This document shows, piece after piece, positions 52,819 to 62,973 of a stretch of 64,000 nucleotides of DNA (its first letter is position 1; each line of letters opens with the position of its first letter). The notes beneath the pieces were generated by a model. The model was not told the DNA's origin and did not search any database. It worked only from the letters and a program-made list of their open reading frames with translations. A program made the translations under genes and the position numbers. The stretch lies in contig JAGOAO010000002.1 in NCBI GenBank assembly GCA_017983845.1, positions 124,001 through 188,000 of the forward strand, read 5' to 3'. This DNA is from Sediminibacterium sp. (lineage in GTDB: Bacteria; Bacteroidota; Bacteroidia; Chitinophagales; Chitinophagaceae).

Positions 52819-54018
52819 TTATTTTGCTTTTCTTCTGGCAATTTCCTGCCTGATCAATAGCAATTCTCTGTTCGTTTGGCCATTCACACTTGAATTTTCC
52901 TGTGCTCTGCGCATTAAATAAGGTACTACATCCTGCAATGGACCAAATGGCAAATACTTGCTCACTTTGTAGCCCTCGGATGCCATATTGAAACTAATAT
53001 GGTCGCTCATTCCATAGAGTTGAGAAAAATGAATACGCGCATGGTCATTCGGCAAGCTTTTGGTTTGCATCAGTTGCGCACAACTTAAATTACTTGCTTC
53101 ATTATGCGAAGCCAAGATTAAAGCAATTTGATCGATATGGTCTAAGCAATAGCCCACTGCAGCATCAAAGTCGGCATCTGTTGCAGATTTGTCTATCTGA
53201 ATCGGCGACGGGTAGCCCATTTTTTCTGCTCTTGCTCTTTCTTTTTCCATATAAGCACCGCGAACCAATTTAGCACCTAAGATAAAATTGCCTTCTTTTG
53301 CAATTTGATGAGATAGTTTTAAAAAACGCAAACGATCCGATCTATACAATTGATAGGTATTGTAAACCACCACTTTTTCTTTGTTATATACCCCCATTAA
53401 TTCAATCGCTAATCGGTCAATAGGATCTTGAATCCAAGTCTCTTCTGCATCAATTAAAATACCTACTCCATTTTCTTCTGCTACATCACAAATGGCATAC
53501 ATCCTCTCTCTTAAACGATTCCAAGCAATATCGTCTGATTCACTATCATGAATTCCGCTTCTTAATCTAGGCGCTTCATTTAAACGTTCTAGTAAATGCA
53601 TGCTAGACAAACCCGTCAACTTTACACTTACAAATGGAATATTTTCTTGTGTTGCCGCAAACTCAATGGCTGCAATAAATTGCTCTGTAACTGCATCGAA
53701 ACTTGCATCACCCTCTTTTGCTTCTACCCCATAATCTAATATCACTTGAACACCATAAGCCCCTAACATTTTTGTCACTCTTGCCGACTCTTCTAAAGTT
53801 TCTCCACCTACAAACTGATTAAAAATAGTATTTCGAATTAAACCATTTACTGGCAATCCAGACTTCATTAACATGGGTGTTAATCTGGTTCCCAAGGAAA
53901 CGATCAATGGATTTTGTATGACAGTAAAAAGCCATTTTGCTTTTCTTAAATCTGTGTTCGACTTGTACGCAAATGCGTTTTGGGTATTGTTTAAAGATAG
54001 ATTCATGCTAACATTCAT
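52819..54018 (-). CDS. Proline dehydrogenase
   Basis: A 399-residue FAD-dependent proline dehydrogenase of the single-function (PutA-domain only) type. Visible are the TIM-barrel strands [11 protein letters not shown] and [13 protein letters not shown], the [15 protein letters not shown] segment, [17 protein letters not shown] with the catalytic loop, and [10 protein letters not shown] and [17 protein letters not shown] near the end. It starts proline breakdown at the membrane, passing electrons to quinone. An alternative ATG is at 54006. It is on the same strand as thyA/folA with a 34-base gap. Confidence 0.94.
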   Translation of the reverse strand: MNVSMNLSLNNTQNAFAYKSNTDLRKAKWLFTVIQNPLIVSLGTRLTPMLMKSGLPVNGLIRNTIFNQFVGGETLEESARVTKMLGAYGVQVILDYGVEAKEGDASFDAVTEQFIAAIEFAATQENIPFVSVKLTGLSSMHLLERLNEAPRLRSGIHDSESDDIAWNRLRERMYAICDVAEENGVGILIDAEETWIQDPIDRLAIELMGVYNKEKVVVYNTYQLYRSDRLRFLKLSHQIAKEGNFILGAKLVRGAYMEKERARAEKMGYPSPIQIDKSATDADFDAAVGYCLDHIDQIALILASHNEASNLSCAQLMQTKSLPNDHARIHFSQLYGMSDHISFNMASEGYKVSKYLPFGPLQDVVPYLMRRAQENSSVNGQTNRELLLIRQEIARRKAK

Positions 54019-54133
54019 TCGTATCGCAAATATCGGTAGTATTCCTTAGTTAACAAAGTATAAATTCATTATTGACAAGGAAAAATACAAGCCATGTGTA
54101 CAATAATTCAAATTAAGTATATTTAGGTCCATT

Positions 54134-55231
54134 ATGAAAATTATAGCAACCACCATCTACCAATTTAAAATTCCAATGATACCTTTCACAATAGCGACAG
54201 GCACCATGGAATATGCACAAAATGTATTGATTCAAATTCAAACAGACCAAGGCATTGTTGGCATTGGAGAATGTTCTGCGTTTCCAATGATTGTTGGAGA
54301 AACGCAATTGAGTTGTTACAATCATGCGAAAGATTTTGCACAATTTTGGAAGGGCAAAGACCCATTAGATATTCCACAAAGATTGAAAGAATTAGACTTA
54401 GTGATTGCAGGAAACTATACCGCTAAAAGTGCTTTTGATCTAGCCCTCTACGATATCGCTGCCAAAGCAGCCAATCAACCCTTGTACCAATTTTTAGGTG
54501 GGCAGCAAAAAACCATTGAATCAGACTTAACCATTGGCATTGGCACACCCGAAGCCATGGCTGCACAAGCCATTGAATTTGTACAAAAAGGGGTGAACAT
54601 GATTAAAGTGAAATTAGGAAAAACACCAGAAGAAGACGTGGAGCGCATTCGACAAATAAGGGCTGTTATTGGAACAGACATTCAAATCAGAATTGATGCC
54701 AATCAAGGATGGGCACCAGAAGATGCATTAGCAGTTTTAACTGCATTGGCTCCTTTTAAAATTGAGTTCTGTGAACAACCGATGCATAAATATTATGACG
54801 ACTATTTGCCTGCACTTTGTGCCAATTCACCTGTAAAAATAATGGCAGACGAGTCCGTATTTACCCACCATGATGCAAGAAAATTAATTGCGAATAAAGC
54901 ATGTCACTCTATCAATATTAAGTTCTCAAAAAGTGGTGGCATCCATGAAGCAATTAAAATTCACGACCTAGCTAAAGCAAATCAAATTCCATGTATGATG
55001 GGTGGTATGCTAGAAAGCAGGGTTGCATTAAGTGCTAAAATGCATTTTGCAATGGCCATGGACAACGTGCATTTTTATGATATGGACACATGCCTAATCG
55101 GGCACAAAATAGACCCGGTAATAGGTGGCGTGCAATTCAATGGCATGCATTTGAGCATTGGCGAGCAGGCTGGCATTGGCGCAGAAGTGGATCCGGCTTA
55201 TTTACGCAATTTGGAATCTTGTACCATCTAA
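54134..55231 (+). CDS. Dipeptide epimerase (enolase superfamily, L-Ala-D/L-Glu epimerase type)
   Basis: A 365-residue enzyme of the muconate-lactonizing subgroup. The N-terminal capping domain is followed by the barrel with the K158xK160 pair (IKVKLG), metal ligands in IRIDANQGW, EFCEQP and ADESVFTHHDARKL, and the opposite lysine pair in NIKFSKSGG (K263/K266). A GGMLESRVAL loop also matches epimerases. Such enzymes epimerise the second residue of murein-derived dipeptides in recycling. It is divergent from proline dehydrogenase and precedes the thioesterase by 56 bases. Confidence 0.92.
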   Translation: MKIIATTIYQFKIPMIPFTIATGTMEYAQNVLIQIQTDQGIVGIGECSAFPMIVGETQLSCYNHAKDFAQFWKGKDPLDIPQRLKELDLVIAGNYTAKSAFDLALYDIAAKAANQPLYQFLGGQQKTIESDLTIGIGTPEAMAAQAIEFVQKGVNMIKVKLGKTPEEDVERIRQIRAVIGTDIQIRIDANQGWAPEDALAVLTALAPFKIEFCEQPMHKYYDDYLPALCANSPVKIMADESVFTHHDARKLIANKACHSINIKFSKSGGIHEAIKIHDLAKANQIPCMMGGMLESRVALSAKMHFAMAMDNVHFYDMDTCLIGHKIDPVIGGVQFNGMHLSIGEQAGIGAEVDPAYLRNLESCTI

Positions 55232-55287
55232 CGAACTCGTATAGTGGATAGTTGTACCTTCGTGCTTGATTAAAACAAATTGACACC

Positions 55288-55812
55288 ATGGAAGCAAAAA
55301 CAGCATCGTCCTCTTATACCACAATGAATGAATTGGTCTTACCCAATGATACCAATACACATGGTGATTTAATGGGTGGAAAACTCATGTACTGGATGGA
55401 CATTGCCGCGTATTTGTCTGCTGCCAAACATTGTAACTCGGCTGCTATGACGGCATCTGTGGACAATATTAGTTTTAAAACACCCATCAAACTAGGCAAT
55501 GTGATTTGTATAGAAGCAAAAGTGACAAGGGCTTTTACTACCTCTATGGAGATCCATTTAAAAGTATGGAATCAGAATATCATTGAACAAACAAGAGTAT
55601 TAAGCAATGAAGCCTATTTTACTTTTGTGGCATTAGATGATCAAAAACAACCAATCAGGGTGCCAGAAATTATTGCCGAAACAGAAGAAGAGAAAAAATA
55701 TTATGCAAGTGCCTTAAGAAGAAGACAACTGCGATTGATTCTTGCTGGTAAAATGAAGCCAGATGATGCTACAGAATTAAAGGCATTGTTTATTAAAGAG
55801 GAAGGCGAGTAA
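55288..55812 (+). CDS. Acyl-CoA thioesterase (hotdog fold, YciA/ACOT type)
   Basis: A 174-residue hotdog-fold thioesterase. The signature LPNDTNTHGDLMGGKLMYWMD has the catalytic Asp/Asn region, followed by VDNISFKTPIKLGNVICIEAKVT. The C-terminal tail (about 140-174) is helical and charged. It cleaves acyl-CoA esters in the cytoplasm. The substrate chain length is not evident. The ATG at 55288 has no clear alternative. Confidence 0.93.
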   Translation: MEAKTASSSYTTMNELVLPNDTNTHGDLMGGKLMYWMDIAAYLSAAKHCNSAAMTASVDNISFKTPIKLGNVICIEAKVTRAFTTSMEIHLKVWNQNIIEQTRVLSNEAYFTFVALDDQKQPIRVPEIIAETEEEKKYYASALRRRQLRLILAGKMKPDDATELKALFIKEEGE

Positions 55813-55868
55813 AAACAAGAGGGTATTTTCAAACAAACTTGCCAATTTACGCATTGGCTTGATACCAA

Positions 55869-56672
55869 TTATTTCTCTACTACTTTCATTTCGTGGTGCT
55901 TGCCCTTAAGCATATAAGATTTGCTTTGTTCAATCGCATCCATTACTTGATCTAGAATTTCCTCCACAGGTGCAGCATAGTCAATGACCAAGGGGGCTTT
56001 GAATCTGATGGTCAAAGGGGTGCCCACTTTTTTATACGTCAACCCCTTTTTAGTAAATGCACGCCAAAAACCATTGATCACCACTGGAACCACAATTGGA
56101 TGATTGTTCTTTATAATATGCGCTGTGCCTTTTCTGCCCGGGGCAAATGGCTTAGTGGTGCCCTGCGGAAAAGTGATCACCCAACTATGTGACAATGCTT
56201 TGTCAATTTTTTGGGTATCCACTACATCCCTTTGTCGCTGCACATCTTGACCTTCTGCTCTCCAAGTTCGCTTCACCGTCAATGCGCCACCTAGTTTAAA
56301 TAATTTAGTCAACCAATTGTCATTCATCGTTTCCTCCGCAGCAACAAAAAACACATTGGTAAATGGATTGAGTAAGTAATATGGAATCCCTAAACGATTG
56401 AATTTCCTCCATTTCACTGCACAGAAAATATGTACAAAAGTAATCACATCCGCAAAATAGGTTTGATGATTACTCACAAACAAGACATTGTTTTTAGGAA
56501 GATTTTCAAGATGCTCTGTGCCTTCGATATTCATTTTATTAAACAAAGCAAGGCCGGGATAGGTAAACAATCCTACGATTCCATAAATAACGGAACGAAA
56601 GAGTCGAATTTGCTTTAAATGATCTAATAAACGCATATACAATCTGCTGATTTGTCCCACAATATAGGACAT
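55869..56672 (-). CDS. 1-acylglycerol-3-phosphate acyltransferase-like protein (PlsC family)
   Basis: A 267-residue membrane-associated acyltransferase. After an N-terminal hydrophobic segment (FRSVIYGIVGLFTYPGLALF) it has the acyl-acceptor motif VSNHQTYFADV, in which the His and Asp are five residues apart in place of the usual four, and the phosphate-binding FPQGTTKPFAPGRKGTAHI. The residue spacing is common in this subgroup to my knowledge. The role is phosphatidate or related lipid synthesis at the inner membrane. It is divergent from the HAD phosphatase gene. Confidence 0.88.
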   Translation of the reverse strand: MSYIVGQISRLYMRLLDHLKQIRLFRSVIYGIVGLFTYPGLALFNKMNIEGTEHLENLPKNNVLFVSNHQTYFADVITFVHIFCAVKWRKFNRLGIPYYLLNPFTNVFFVAAEETMNDNWLTKLFKLGGALTVKRTWRAEGQDVQRQRDVVDTQKIDKALSHSWVITFPQGTTKPFAPGRKGTAHIIKNNHPIVVPVVINGFWRAFTKKGLTYKKVGTPLTIRFKAPLVIDYAAPVEEILDQVMDAIEQSKSYMLKGKHHEMKVVEK

Positions 56673-56723
56673 AATCTTTTATTTGACTTGTACTGTTTAA
56701 ACAACTAATTGTATCTTTAAACA

Positions 56724-57383
56724 ATGAAAAAGACTGCCGTAATTTTTGACATTGATGGACTATTAATTAACAGTGAACCTCTTTGGAACAAAGCCGCCAA
56801 TGAAATTTTTAGACAATACGGCATCAGTTTAACAGAAGCACAATATGCCACAACTACTGGACTTAGATCCAAAGACTTTGTGGCACATTGGTTACACGAA
56901 TACAAGATCCCTTCAACAGAATTTACCAGAGCAGAACAAAGAGTAGTAGATCAAGCTTTATTGTATATAGACCAAGAAGCTACTTTAATGCCTGGGGTAG
57001 AACATATTTTTCAATTTTTCTTAGAAAAGCAATTTAAAATTGGGCTTGCCACTTCATCCCCCACTGCCTTAATCGAATGGGTAAAAGACAAACTTGGTAT
57101 AAGAAGTTTGATTCATGCAAGCTGTTCGGCTCAAAATTTGCCTTATGCAAAACCACATCCACAGGTCTACTTGGATTGCGCTTCTGCATTACATACTTCT
57201 CCACTTGCTTGTATTTGTTTTGAAGACTCTTTTTATGGCATGTTGGCGGCGAAATCCGCTAGGATGACCTGCGTGGTAGTGCCTGCCGCAGAATCGCTTA
57301 AGCAAGAGCATTGGGCAGCAGCAGACCTAAAGCTTTCTTCTTTACAAAATTTTGGCGCATTGCATTTTGATATGCTTGCTTAA
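56724..57383 (+). CDS. HAD-family sugar phosphatase (HxpB/YniC-like)
   Basis: A 219-residue haloacid dehalogenase-type hydrolase. Nucleophile D9 and acid D11 are in FDIDGLLINSEP; motif II is LATSSPT, motif III lies in YAKPHPQVYL and the metal acid is in CFEDSFYGMLAAKSA. The INSEPLW/AQYATTTGLRS cap region matches the 2-deoxyglucose-6-phosphatase (HxpB) group. The substrate is a sugar phosphate, by analogy only. A one-mismatch -7 element (TATCTTTA) lies a few bases upstream. Confidence 0.9.
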   Translation: MKKTAVIFDIDGLLINSEPLWNKAANEIFRQYGISLTEAQYATTTGLRSKDFVAHWLHEYKIPSTEFTRAEQRVVDQALLYIDQEATLMPGVEHIFQFFLEKQFKIGLATSSPTALIEWVKDKLGIRSLIHASCSAQNLPYAKPHPQVYLDCASALHTSPLACICFEDSFYGMLAAKSARMTCVVVPAAESLKQEHWAAADLKLSSLQNFGALHFDMLA

Positions 57384-57438
57384 TAAAGCCAAAAAAAACA
57401 CAGTGCTTCCCCAAATACAAGTTAAATTGCATCCGTAA

Positions 57439-58401
57439 ATGGAATTAGCAAAAAAAGTCATTGGCAAGGAATTAGAGCGCTTTGAAATACATTTCAAAGA
57501 AGCGGTTAAAAGTAGGGTCTCCCTGCTTGACCGCATCATGCAGTACATTGTCAAAAGAAAGGGCAAACAAATGCGCCCAATGTTTATTTTGCTATCTGCA
57601 AAACTAAACGGTGAGATCAATGATGCTAGCTACCGTGCTGCTTCCTTAGTGGAACTTTTACATACTGCTACTTTAGTGCACGACGACGTGGTAGATGATA
57701 CCCTAGAAAGAAGAGGCTTTTTCTCTATCAATGCATTATGGAAAAATAAGATTGCAGTTTTAGTAGGCGACTACTTATTATCTAAAGGCTTATTGCTTTC
57801 GCTTGAAAATAAAGACTTTGAAATATTGACCATCCTTTCCAAAGCAGTCAAAAAAATGAGTGAGGGAGAATTATTGCAGATGGAAAAAACAAGGAACTTA
57901 AACTTTGATGAGTCTGTCTATTACGAAATCATCAATGGCAAGACAGCGAGTTTGCTTTCGTCAAGCTGCGCAGCAGGCGCCGCTTCCGTTACACAGGACC
58001 AGGATAGTATTCAAAAGATGAGGGACTTTGGTGAATACGTAGGCATGGCCTTTCAAATTAAAGACGACCTTTTTGACTATGGCGACGAAGTGATTGGCAA
58101 GCCAACAGGAAATGATATCAAAGAGAAGAAATTAACCCTTCCACTCATACATGTGTTGCAGAAATGTACTCCTGCTTTAAAAAAACAAATCGTCTACATT
58201 GTAAAGAATAACAACAATGACAAGCGCAAAGTGAAATTTGTCATTGATCATGTGAAGCAACTGGGTGGCATTGAATATGCACACGAGAAAATGATTGAAT
58301 ACAGAGACAAAGCGTTGGTGGTATTGCATAGCTTCCCACCTTCTATTACCAGAGATGCATTAGAAGAATTAGTGCGTTACACAACCGACAGAAAATATTA
58401 A
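57439..58401 (+). CDS. Polyprenyl synthetase (all-trans, octaprenyl/nonaprenyl-type)
   Basis: A 320-residue isoprenyl diphosphate synthase. The first Asp-rich motif is LVHDDVVDDTLERRG and the second FQIKDDLFDYGDEV; the chain-length-setting region before the first motif lacks bulky residues (ASLVELLHTATL), which suits long products such as the menaquinone side chain. KQMRPMFILLSAKL holds the diphosphate-binding Lys/Arg. The stop overlaps the recJ ATG in TAATG, so translation is coupled. Confidence 0.94.
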   Translation: MELAKKVIGKELERFEIHFKEAVKSRVSLLDRIMQYIVKRKGKQMRPMFILLSAKLNGEINDASYRAASLVELLHTATLVHDDVVDDTLERRGFFSINALWKNKIAVLVGDYLLSKGLLLSLENKDFEILTILSKAVKKMSEGELLQMEKTRNLNFDESVYYEIINGKTASLLSSSCAAGAASVTQDQDSIQKMRDFGEYVGMAFQIKDDLFDYGDEVIGKPTGNDIKEKKLTLPLIHVLQKCTPALKKQIVYIVKNNNNDKRKVKFVIDHVKQLGGIEYAHEKMIEYRDKALVVLHSFPPSITRDALEELVRYTTDRKY

Positions 58402-60104
58402 TGGAAAAACGCTGGCATATATTGGAGGGGGATGCCGCTAAAGTAAGTGCATTACAAGCTGCACTTAAAATTCATCCTATCTTATGTGAACTACTTGTAC
58501 AAAGAGGTATTGAAGACTTTGACAAGGCCAAGCAATTTTTTAGACCTTCTTTGAACGACCTGCATGATCCATGGCAAATGAAAGACATGGACAAGGCTGT
58601 GACAAGGATTACCACAGCTTTTGAACAAAACGAGTCCATCATGGTCTTTGGCGATTATGATGTAGACGGAACTACTTCTGTAGCTACATTGTACCAGTTT
58701 TTAAAAACCATTGGACCCAATATTGACTTCTATATCCCCCATCGTTATAGAGAAGGTTACGGGGTATCAAAAATGGGGATTGACCACGCAAAAGCTACAG
58801 GGATTACTTTAATTATCTCTGTAGATTGCGGCATCAAGTCGACGGACCTGATTGCATATGCAAAAGAACTAGGCATAGATTTTATTATTTGTGACCACCA
58901 TTTACCCGATGCTATATTGCCTCCAGCTGTGGCAATATTGAATGCAAAACAAGGGGACTGCAACTATCCTTATAAAGAACTATGCGGATGTGGCGTGGTA
59001 TTTAAATTGATTACCGCACTTGCAGAAAAATACAATTTACCTGAATCAAGTTATTTACAATACTTAGACCTTGTCGCAACTGCGATTGCTGCAGATATTG
59101 TTCCATTGACGGATGAAAATAGGACCATGGCTTTTTTTGGACTACTAAAAGTAAATGAGGATCCGAGTCATGGCATTTTAGCATTGCTCGAATTAGCAAA
59201 ACAAAATAGCCCAATCCGTATCAGCAATTTGGTATTTGCTGTTGCGCCAAGAATCAATGCAGCAGGCAGGATGGATGATGCAAAAAAAGCAGTACAGCTT
59301 TTTGTTGAAAAAGATTACCAAAGCGCAATGGCTGTAGCCTCGCTTTTACAACAAGACAATTTAGACAGAAGAGAAGCAGATACCACTATTTCAGAAGAAG
59401 CATTAGCAGAAATCGAAAACGACCCAGCACAGTTGAATAAAAGGTCGACCGTCGTGTTTCAACCCCATTGGCATAAAGGTGTAGTAGGGATTGTCGCAAG
59501 CAGGTTAATTGAAAAACATTACAAACCAACGATTGTGTTAACACAAAATGGTGATATTGTTTCGGGCAGTGCTAGAAGTGTTCAAGGCTTTAATTTATAT
59601 GAAGCATTGCATGCTTGCAGGGAACATTTATTGGGTTATGGTGGACATTTTGCCGCGGCTGGAATGACGCTATCAATTGATCAACTAGAAAATTTTAAAG
59701 TTGCTTTTGAAAAAGCAGTAGCAGAAAGAATCACTCCAGAACAAATGGTGCCCGAGATACAAATCAATGCTGTCCTTCCTTTGGACCAGATTAACATGCA
59801 GTTTTTTAATATCATTTCGCAGATGGAGCCATTTGGACCCGACAATATGCGCCCTATCTTTTTAGCAAAAAATGTGCGCGATACTGGTTATTCCAAATTG
59901 GTTAAAGAAGCACATGTAAGCTTTAATGTAACACAAGGTAAAAACAGTGTTCGTGGGATTGGATACAATATGCCAGATAAAATTGCCATTGTAAAATCTG
60001 GTCAACCATTTGATATTGTATTTCAATTACAATTGAATGAATGGCAGGGCACACAATCTGTGCAAATGCAAGTGATTGACTTAAAAACAACGAGCCCGAA
60101 TTAA
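58401..60104 (+). CDS. recJ: Single-stranded-DNA exonuclease RecJ
   Basis: A 567-residue 5'-3' exonuclease of the DHH family. Motif I is FGDYDVDGTTSVA (D85, D87, D89), DHH is ICDHHLPD (D165-H167), and the DHHA1 GGHxAAAG motif is in GYGGHFAAAGMTLS. The C-terminal ~100 residues are the OB-fold (EPFGPDNMRPIFL). It acts in recombination and mismatch repair. The gene overlaps the polyprenyl synthase stop by one base, and a hairpin terminator spans its own stop. Confidence 0.96.
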   Translation: MEKRWHILEGDAAKVSALQAALKIHPILCELLVQRGIEDFDKAKQFFRPSLNDLHDPWQMKDMDKAVTRITTAFEQNESIMVFGDYDVDGTTSVATLYQFLKTIGPNIDFYIPHRYREGYGVSKMGIDHAKATGITLIISVDCGIKSTDLIAYAKELGIDFIICDHHLPDAILPPAVAILNAKQGDCNYPYKELCGCGVVFKLITALAEKYNLPESSYLQYLDLVATAIAADIVPLTDENRTMAFFGLLKVNEDPSHGILALLELAKQNSPIRISNLVFAVAPRINAAGRMDDAKKAVQLFVEKDYQSAMAVASLLQQDNLDRREADTTISEEALAEIENDPAQLNKRSTVVFQPHWHKGVVGIVASRLIEKHYKPTIVLTQNGDIVSGSARSVQGFNLYEALHACREHLLGYGGHFAAAGMTLSIDQLENFKVAFEKAVAERITPEQMVPEIQINAVLPLDQINMQFFNIISQMEPFGPDNMRPIFLAKNVRDTGYSKLVKEAHVSFNVTQGKNSVRGIGYNMPDKIAIVKSGQPFDIVFQLQLNEWQGTQSVQMQVIDLKTTSPN

Positions 60105-60124
60105 TTCATTCGGACTCGCGTTTT
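60091..60124 (+). terminator. Probable terminator of recJ
   Basis: CGAGCCCGAA and TTCGGACTCG pair with one mismatch around a short loop that contains the recJ stop codon. GCG and four T residues follow. Confidence 0.5.
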
Positions 60125-60154
60125 ATTGCTATCATTCATAGCCCCTCTCTTAGT

Positions 60155-62041
60155 TTAACCTTTACTAGTTAATTCTACTGTACGATTGATAAAGCTCGTT
60201 AATTCCGCGCCCTTCAATAAGCCCTGAGACAATAAAGCCAAGTCCGCTAAATTTCTTGCTTGCTTTTGTTGCTTATCTGTATCTGCTTCTTTTAATAAGG
60301 TTTGGTATACAGGGTGATTGCCATTGATGGTCAATTGCACTTCGTCTGGCATTTGTGCATAAAACGCAGTCATACCTCCGCCACCCATGCCAGCCATGTC
60401 TTTCATACGACGCATGAATTCTGGTCTTGTTGCAATCACAGGAGCTGCATCCTTACTTAAGCCCTTCACTTCTACAGTTAAAGTAATTTCAGGAACCTGG
60501 AATTCAAATAATTTCTTAGCCTGTTCTACTTCGTCTTTAGATAAAACAGAATCAATATTTTCTTGCTTATCAATTAGGTTGTCTACTACGTCCGCATCTA
60601 CACGAACAAACTGCACCCCTTCCCATTTCATTTCCACATTATTGATAAAAGCCGCATCCACCATGGTTTCTAACTTCACCACCTTATAGCCTTTACCCAC
60701 CGCAGCCTGAATGAAAGCATCCTGTTGTACAGGATTTGTTGTATACAATAAAACCTGCTTGCCTTCTTTGTTCTTTTGCGTTGCTTCTGTTGTAGCCTTG
60801 TATTCATCTGCCGTATAAAACTTGCCCGCCTCAGCAGCATCTTCTAAAATTAAGAACTTGTTTGCTTTCTCTAAAAACTTGTCATCGGTAATCATACCAT
60901 ACTTTACAAACAATCCTAAACTCTCCCATTTTTCCTCGAATGCTTTTCGATCACTATTGAAAATCTCTTCTAATTTATCTGCCACTTTTTTAGTGATATG
61001 CGCATTGATCTTTTTTACATTTGGATCCCCTTGTAAATAACTTCTGCTCACATTCAATGGAATGTCTGGGCTGTCAATCACGCCATGCAATAGCATTAAA
61101 AACTCTGGTACAATGTCTTTTACTTCATCCGTTACAAATACTTGGTTGCAATATAACTGTACCTTGTCCTTTTGGATTTCGTAACTCTGCTTAATCTTTG
61201 GGAAATATAAAATTCCCGTTAAGTTAAACGGATAGTCCACGTTTAAATGAATCCAGAACAATGGCGTCTCTCCAAATGGATACAATTCTTTGTAAAACTT
61301 CTCGTAGTCCTCTTTGGTTAAATCTGCTGGCTTTCTAACCCAAATTGGATTGGTATTATTGATTGGTTTTTCAACTTGCTTATTGTCTTCTGCCGTAGCA
61401 TCTTCACCTTCTTTAACCTCAGGAACCACTTCGTTAGCGTCTATAAAGTAAATCGCCACCGGCAAGAACTTACAGAATCTTTCTAGTATTGATTTTACTC
61501 TAGAAGGCTCTAAAAACTCCTTACTTTCTTCATTAATATGCATCACGATTTTGGTACCGCGATGGCTATAATCTACTTCATATAATTCATAACTAGGGCT
61601 ACCATCACAGCTCCAAAATACGCCAGGCGCACCTGTATGACTCTTACTATAAATATCTACTTTGTCACTCACCATAAATGAGCTATAAAAACCTAAACCA
61701 AAGTGACCAATAATACTTGCGTCTTGGTATTTGGTAACAAATTCTTCGGCACCACTAAATGCCACTTGGTTAATATACTTATCTACTTCCTCTGCAGACA
61801 TTCCAACCCCATTGTCTATAATTGAAATGGTTTTTTCTTTGGCGTCTACAATCACATCTACTCTTAAATCACCCAACTCCCCTTTTACTTCGCCTTTTGA
61901 ACTAAGCGTTTTTAATTTCTGCGCCGCATCCACTGCATTGCTCACTAATTCACGAACAAAAATCTCGTGATCACTATAAAGGAACTTTTTAATGATGGGG
62001 AAAATGTTCTCCGTCTGAACTCTTATTTGACCTTTTTGCAT
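60155..62041 (-). CDS. htpG: Molecular chaperone HtpG (Hsp90)
   Basis: A 628-residue Hsp90 of normal bacterial length. The ATPase domain has ELVSNAVDAAQKL (catalytic Glu), DNGVGMSAEEVDKYIN, GHFGLGFYSSFMVSD and GTKIVMHI; the middle domain has the substrate-contacting DIPLNVSRSYLQGD; the C-terminal domain ends without the eukaryotic MEEVD. It helps folding of client proteins in the cytoplasm. The ATG at 62041 fits; a longer frame runs to 62167. A TATATTTG element is 17 bases upstream. It is convergent with recJ. Confidence 0.97.
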   Translation of the reverse strand: MQKGQIRVQTENIFPIIKKFLYSDHEIFVRELVSNAVDAAQKLKTLSSKGEVKGELGDLRVDVIVDAKEKTISIIDNGVGMSAEEVDKYINQVAFSGAEEFVTKYQDASIIGHFGLGFYSSFMVSDKVDIYSKSHTGAPGVFWSCDGSPSYELYEVDYSHRGTKIVMHINEESKEFLEPSRVKSILERFCKFLPVAIYFIDANEVVPEVKEGEDATAEDNKQVEKPINNTNPIWVRKPADLTKEDYEKFYKELYPFGETPLFWIHLNVDYPFNLTGILYFPKIKQSYEIQKDKVQLYCNQVFVTDEVKDIVPEFLMLLHGVIDSPDIPLNVSRSYLQGDPNVKKINAHITKKVADKLEEIFNSDRKAFEEKWESLGLFVKYGMITDDKFLEKANKFLILEDAAEAGKFYTADEYKATTEATQKNKEGKQVLLYTTNPVQQDAFIQAAVGKGYKVVKLETMVDAAFINNVEMKWEGVQFVRVDADVVDNLIDKQENIDSVLSKDEVEQAKKLFEFQVPEITLTVEVKGLSKDAAPVIATRPEFMRRMKDMAGMGGGGMTAFYAQMPDEVQLTINGNHPVYQTLLKEADTDKQQKQARNLADLALLSQGLLKGAELTSFINRTVELTSKG

Positions 62042-62058
62042 AGTTATATCGTTTGAAC

Positions 62059-62066
62059 CAAATATA
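62059..62066 (-). promoter_or_regulatory. Bacteroidota -7 element upstream of htpG
   Basis: The minus strand reads TATATTTG, 17 bases before the ATG at 62041 and inside the longer open frame, which it helps to exclude. Confidence 0.4.
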
Positions 62067-62136
62067 ACAAACAAAGGACCAAAGCCCATCTTCTGCCAAG
62101 CTGACAAGTCAAGCATCCAAAACAGCCCCAAAACCG

Positions 62137-62973
62137 TTAATTTTTCAGCCAGGCAGCACCTGAGCACCTAGGATTGGTAAACAAAATGTCATCTGGATGA
62201 CGCAGCAGAAGCTGCTTCTCGGAATTAAAAACAGAATAGATCCCCACCATCGTTCCATTCCCATTGGGGATCGCTCCGCCAGCAAAATCGGCATAACCAC
62301 TGGTTCGAAGGTAGATGGTACCACCAGTGCAAAATTTAAGGGCCCTACTTGCACCTATTTTATTTTTCTTATCGGCAAAAGTTTGTGCCGTATCTGCCGC
62401 AGAAAATTCAATGCCCGACAATTGAATCAGTCTTCCCTGTAATGAATCATGCAGGTTTCTATACTGTACATTTAAAGGGATAACTGGCGCATTGTCTTGT
62501 ACAATTTGAATGTGTTGTTTAAAAAGCGGCACAGGAATGCCCCCTGTTAACAAACTGCCCGAACTACTGTCTACCGCACCCACCAATTGAATCATGCGTC
62601 GATAATCAGACAAGAGCAAGTCTTTCAATCTTAGTCGAATCAAGGCGCCAACAGGATAATCTTGAAATAAATTTTGACCATCCATCAACAACATGATTCC
62701 TCCTGTGCTATCCTGAATCACGATTGATTTATACCAATTATCATATTCATCATTGGCGACTACTACTGCCTGCAGCATCCACTCGTTTCGAATAGGTTCA
62801 ACTTCACCCATTTGATGCAAACGCTTTAATTGTTTGATACTAATAAGGGTATCGCTCAACTGATCTTGTACAGGAATGGCATATGCTGCTTTCTTAAAAC
62901 AGGCCGTACAACAAAAAGCCGTGATCATAAGCAATAATAAGGAACTTAAAATTGAGTAGTAGTTTTTTTTCAT
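62137..62973 (-). CDS. DUF5689-domain lipoprotein
   Basis: A 278-residue lipoprotein with the lipobox CTAC (C25) at the end of its signal peptide. The mature part has the DUF5689 pattern: TLISIKQLKRLH, WMLQAVVVANDEYDNWYKSI, QDSTGGIMLLMDG, and PVGALIRLRLKDL, which suggest OB-like folds that bind nucleic acid or other ligands at the cell surface. The function of the domain is not established. Two short segments at the end (RHPDDILF) are typical. It lies 106 bases after the TonB-dependent receptor gene on the same strand and probably shares its job. Confidence 0.85.
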   Translation of the reverse strand: MKKNYYSILSSLLLLMITAFCCTACFKKAAYAIPVQDQLSDTLISIKQLKRLHQMGEVEPIRNEWMLQAVVVANDEYDNWYKSIVIQDSTGGIMLLMDGQNLFQDYPVGALIRLRLKDLLLSDYRRMIQLVGAVDSSSGSLLTGGIPVPLFKQHIQIVQDNAPVIPLNVQYRNLHDSLQGRLIQLSGIEFSAADTAQTFADKKNKIGASRALKFCTGGTIYLRTSGYADFAGGAIPNGNGTMVGIYSVFNSEKQLLLRHPDDILFTNPRCSGAAWLKN

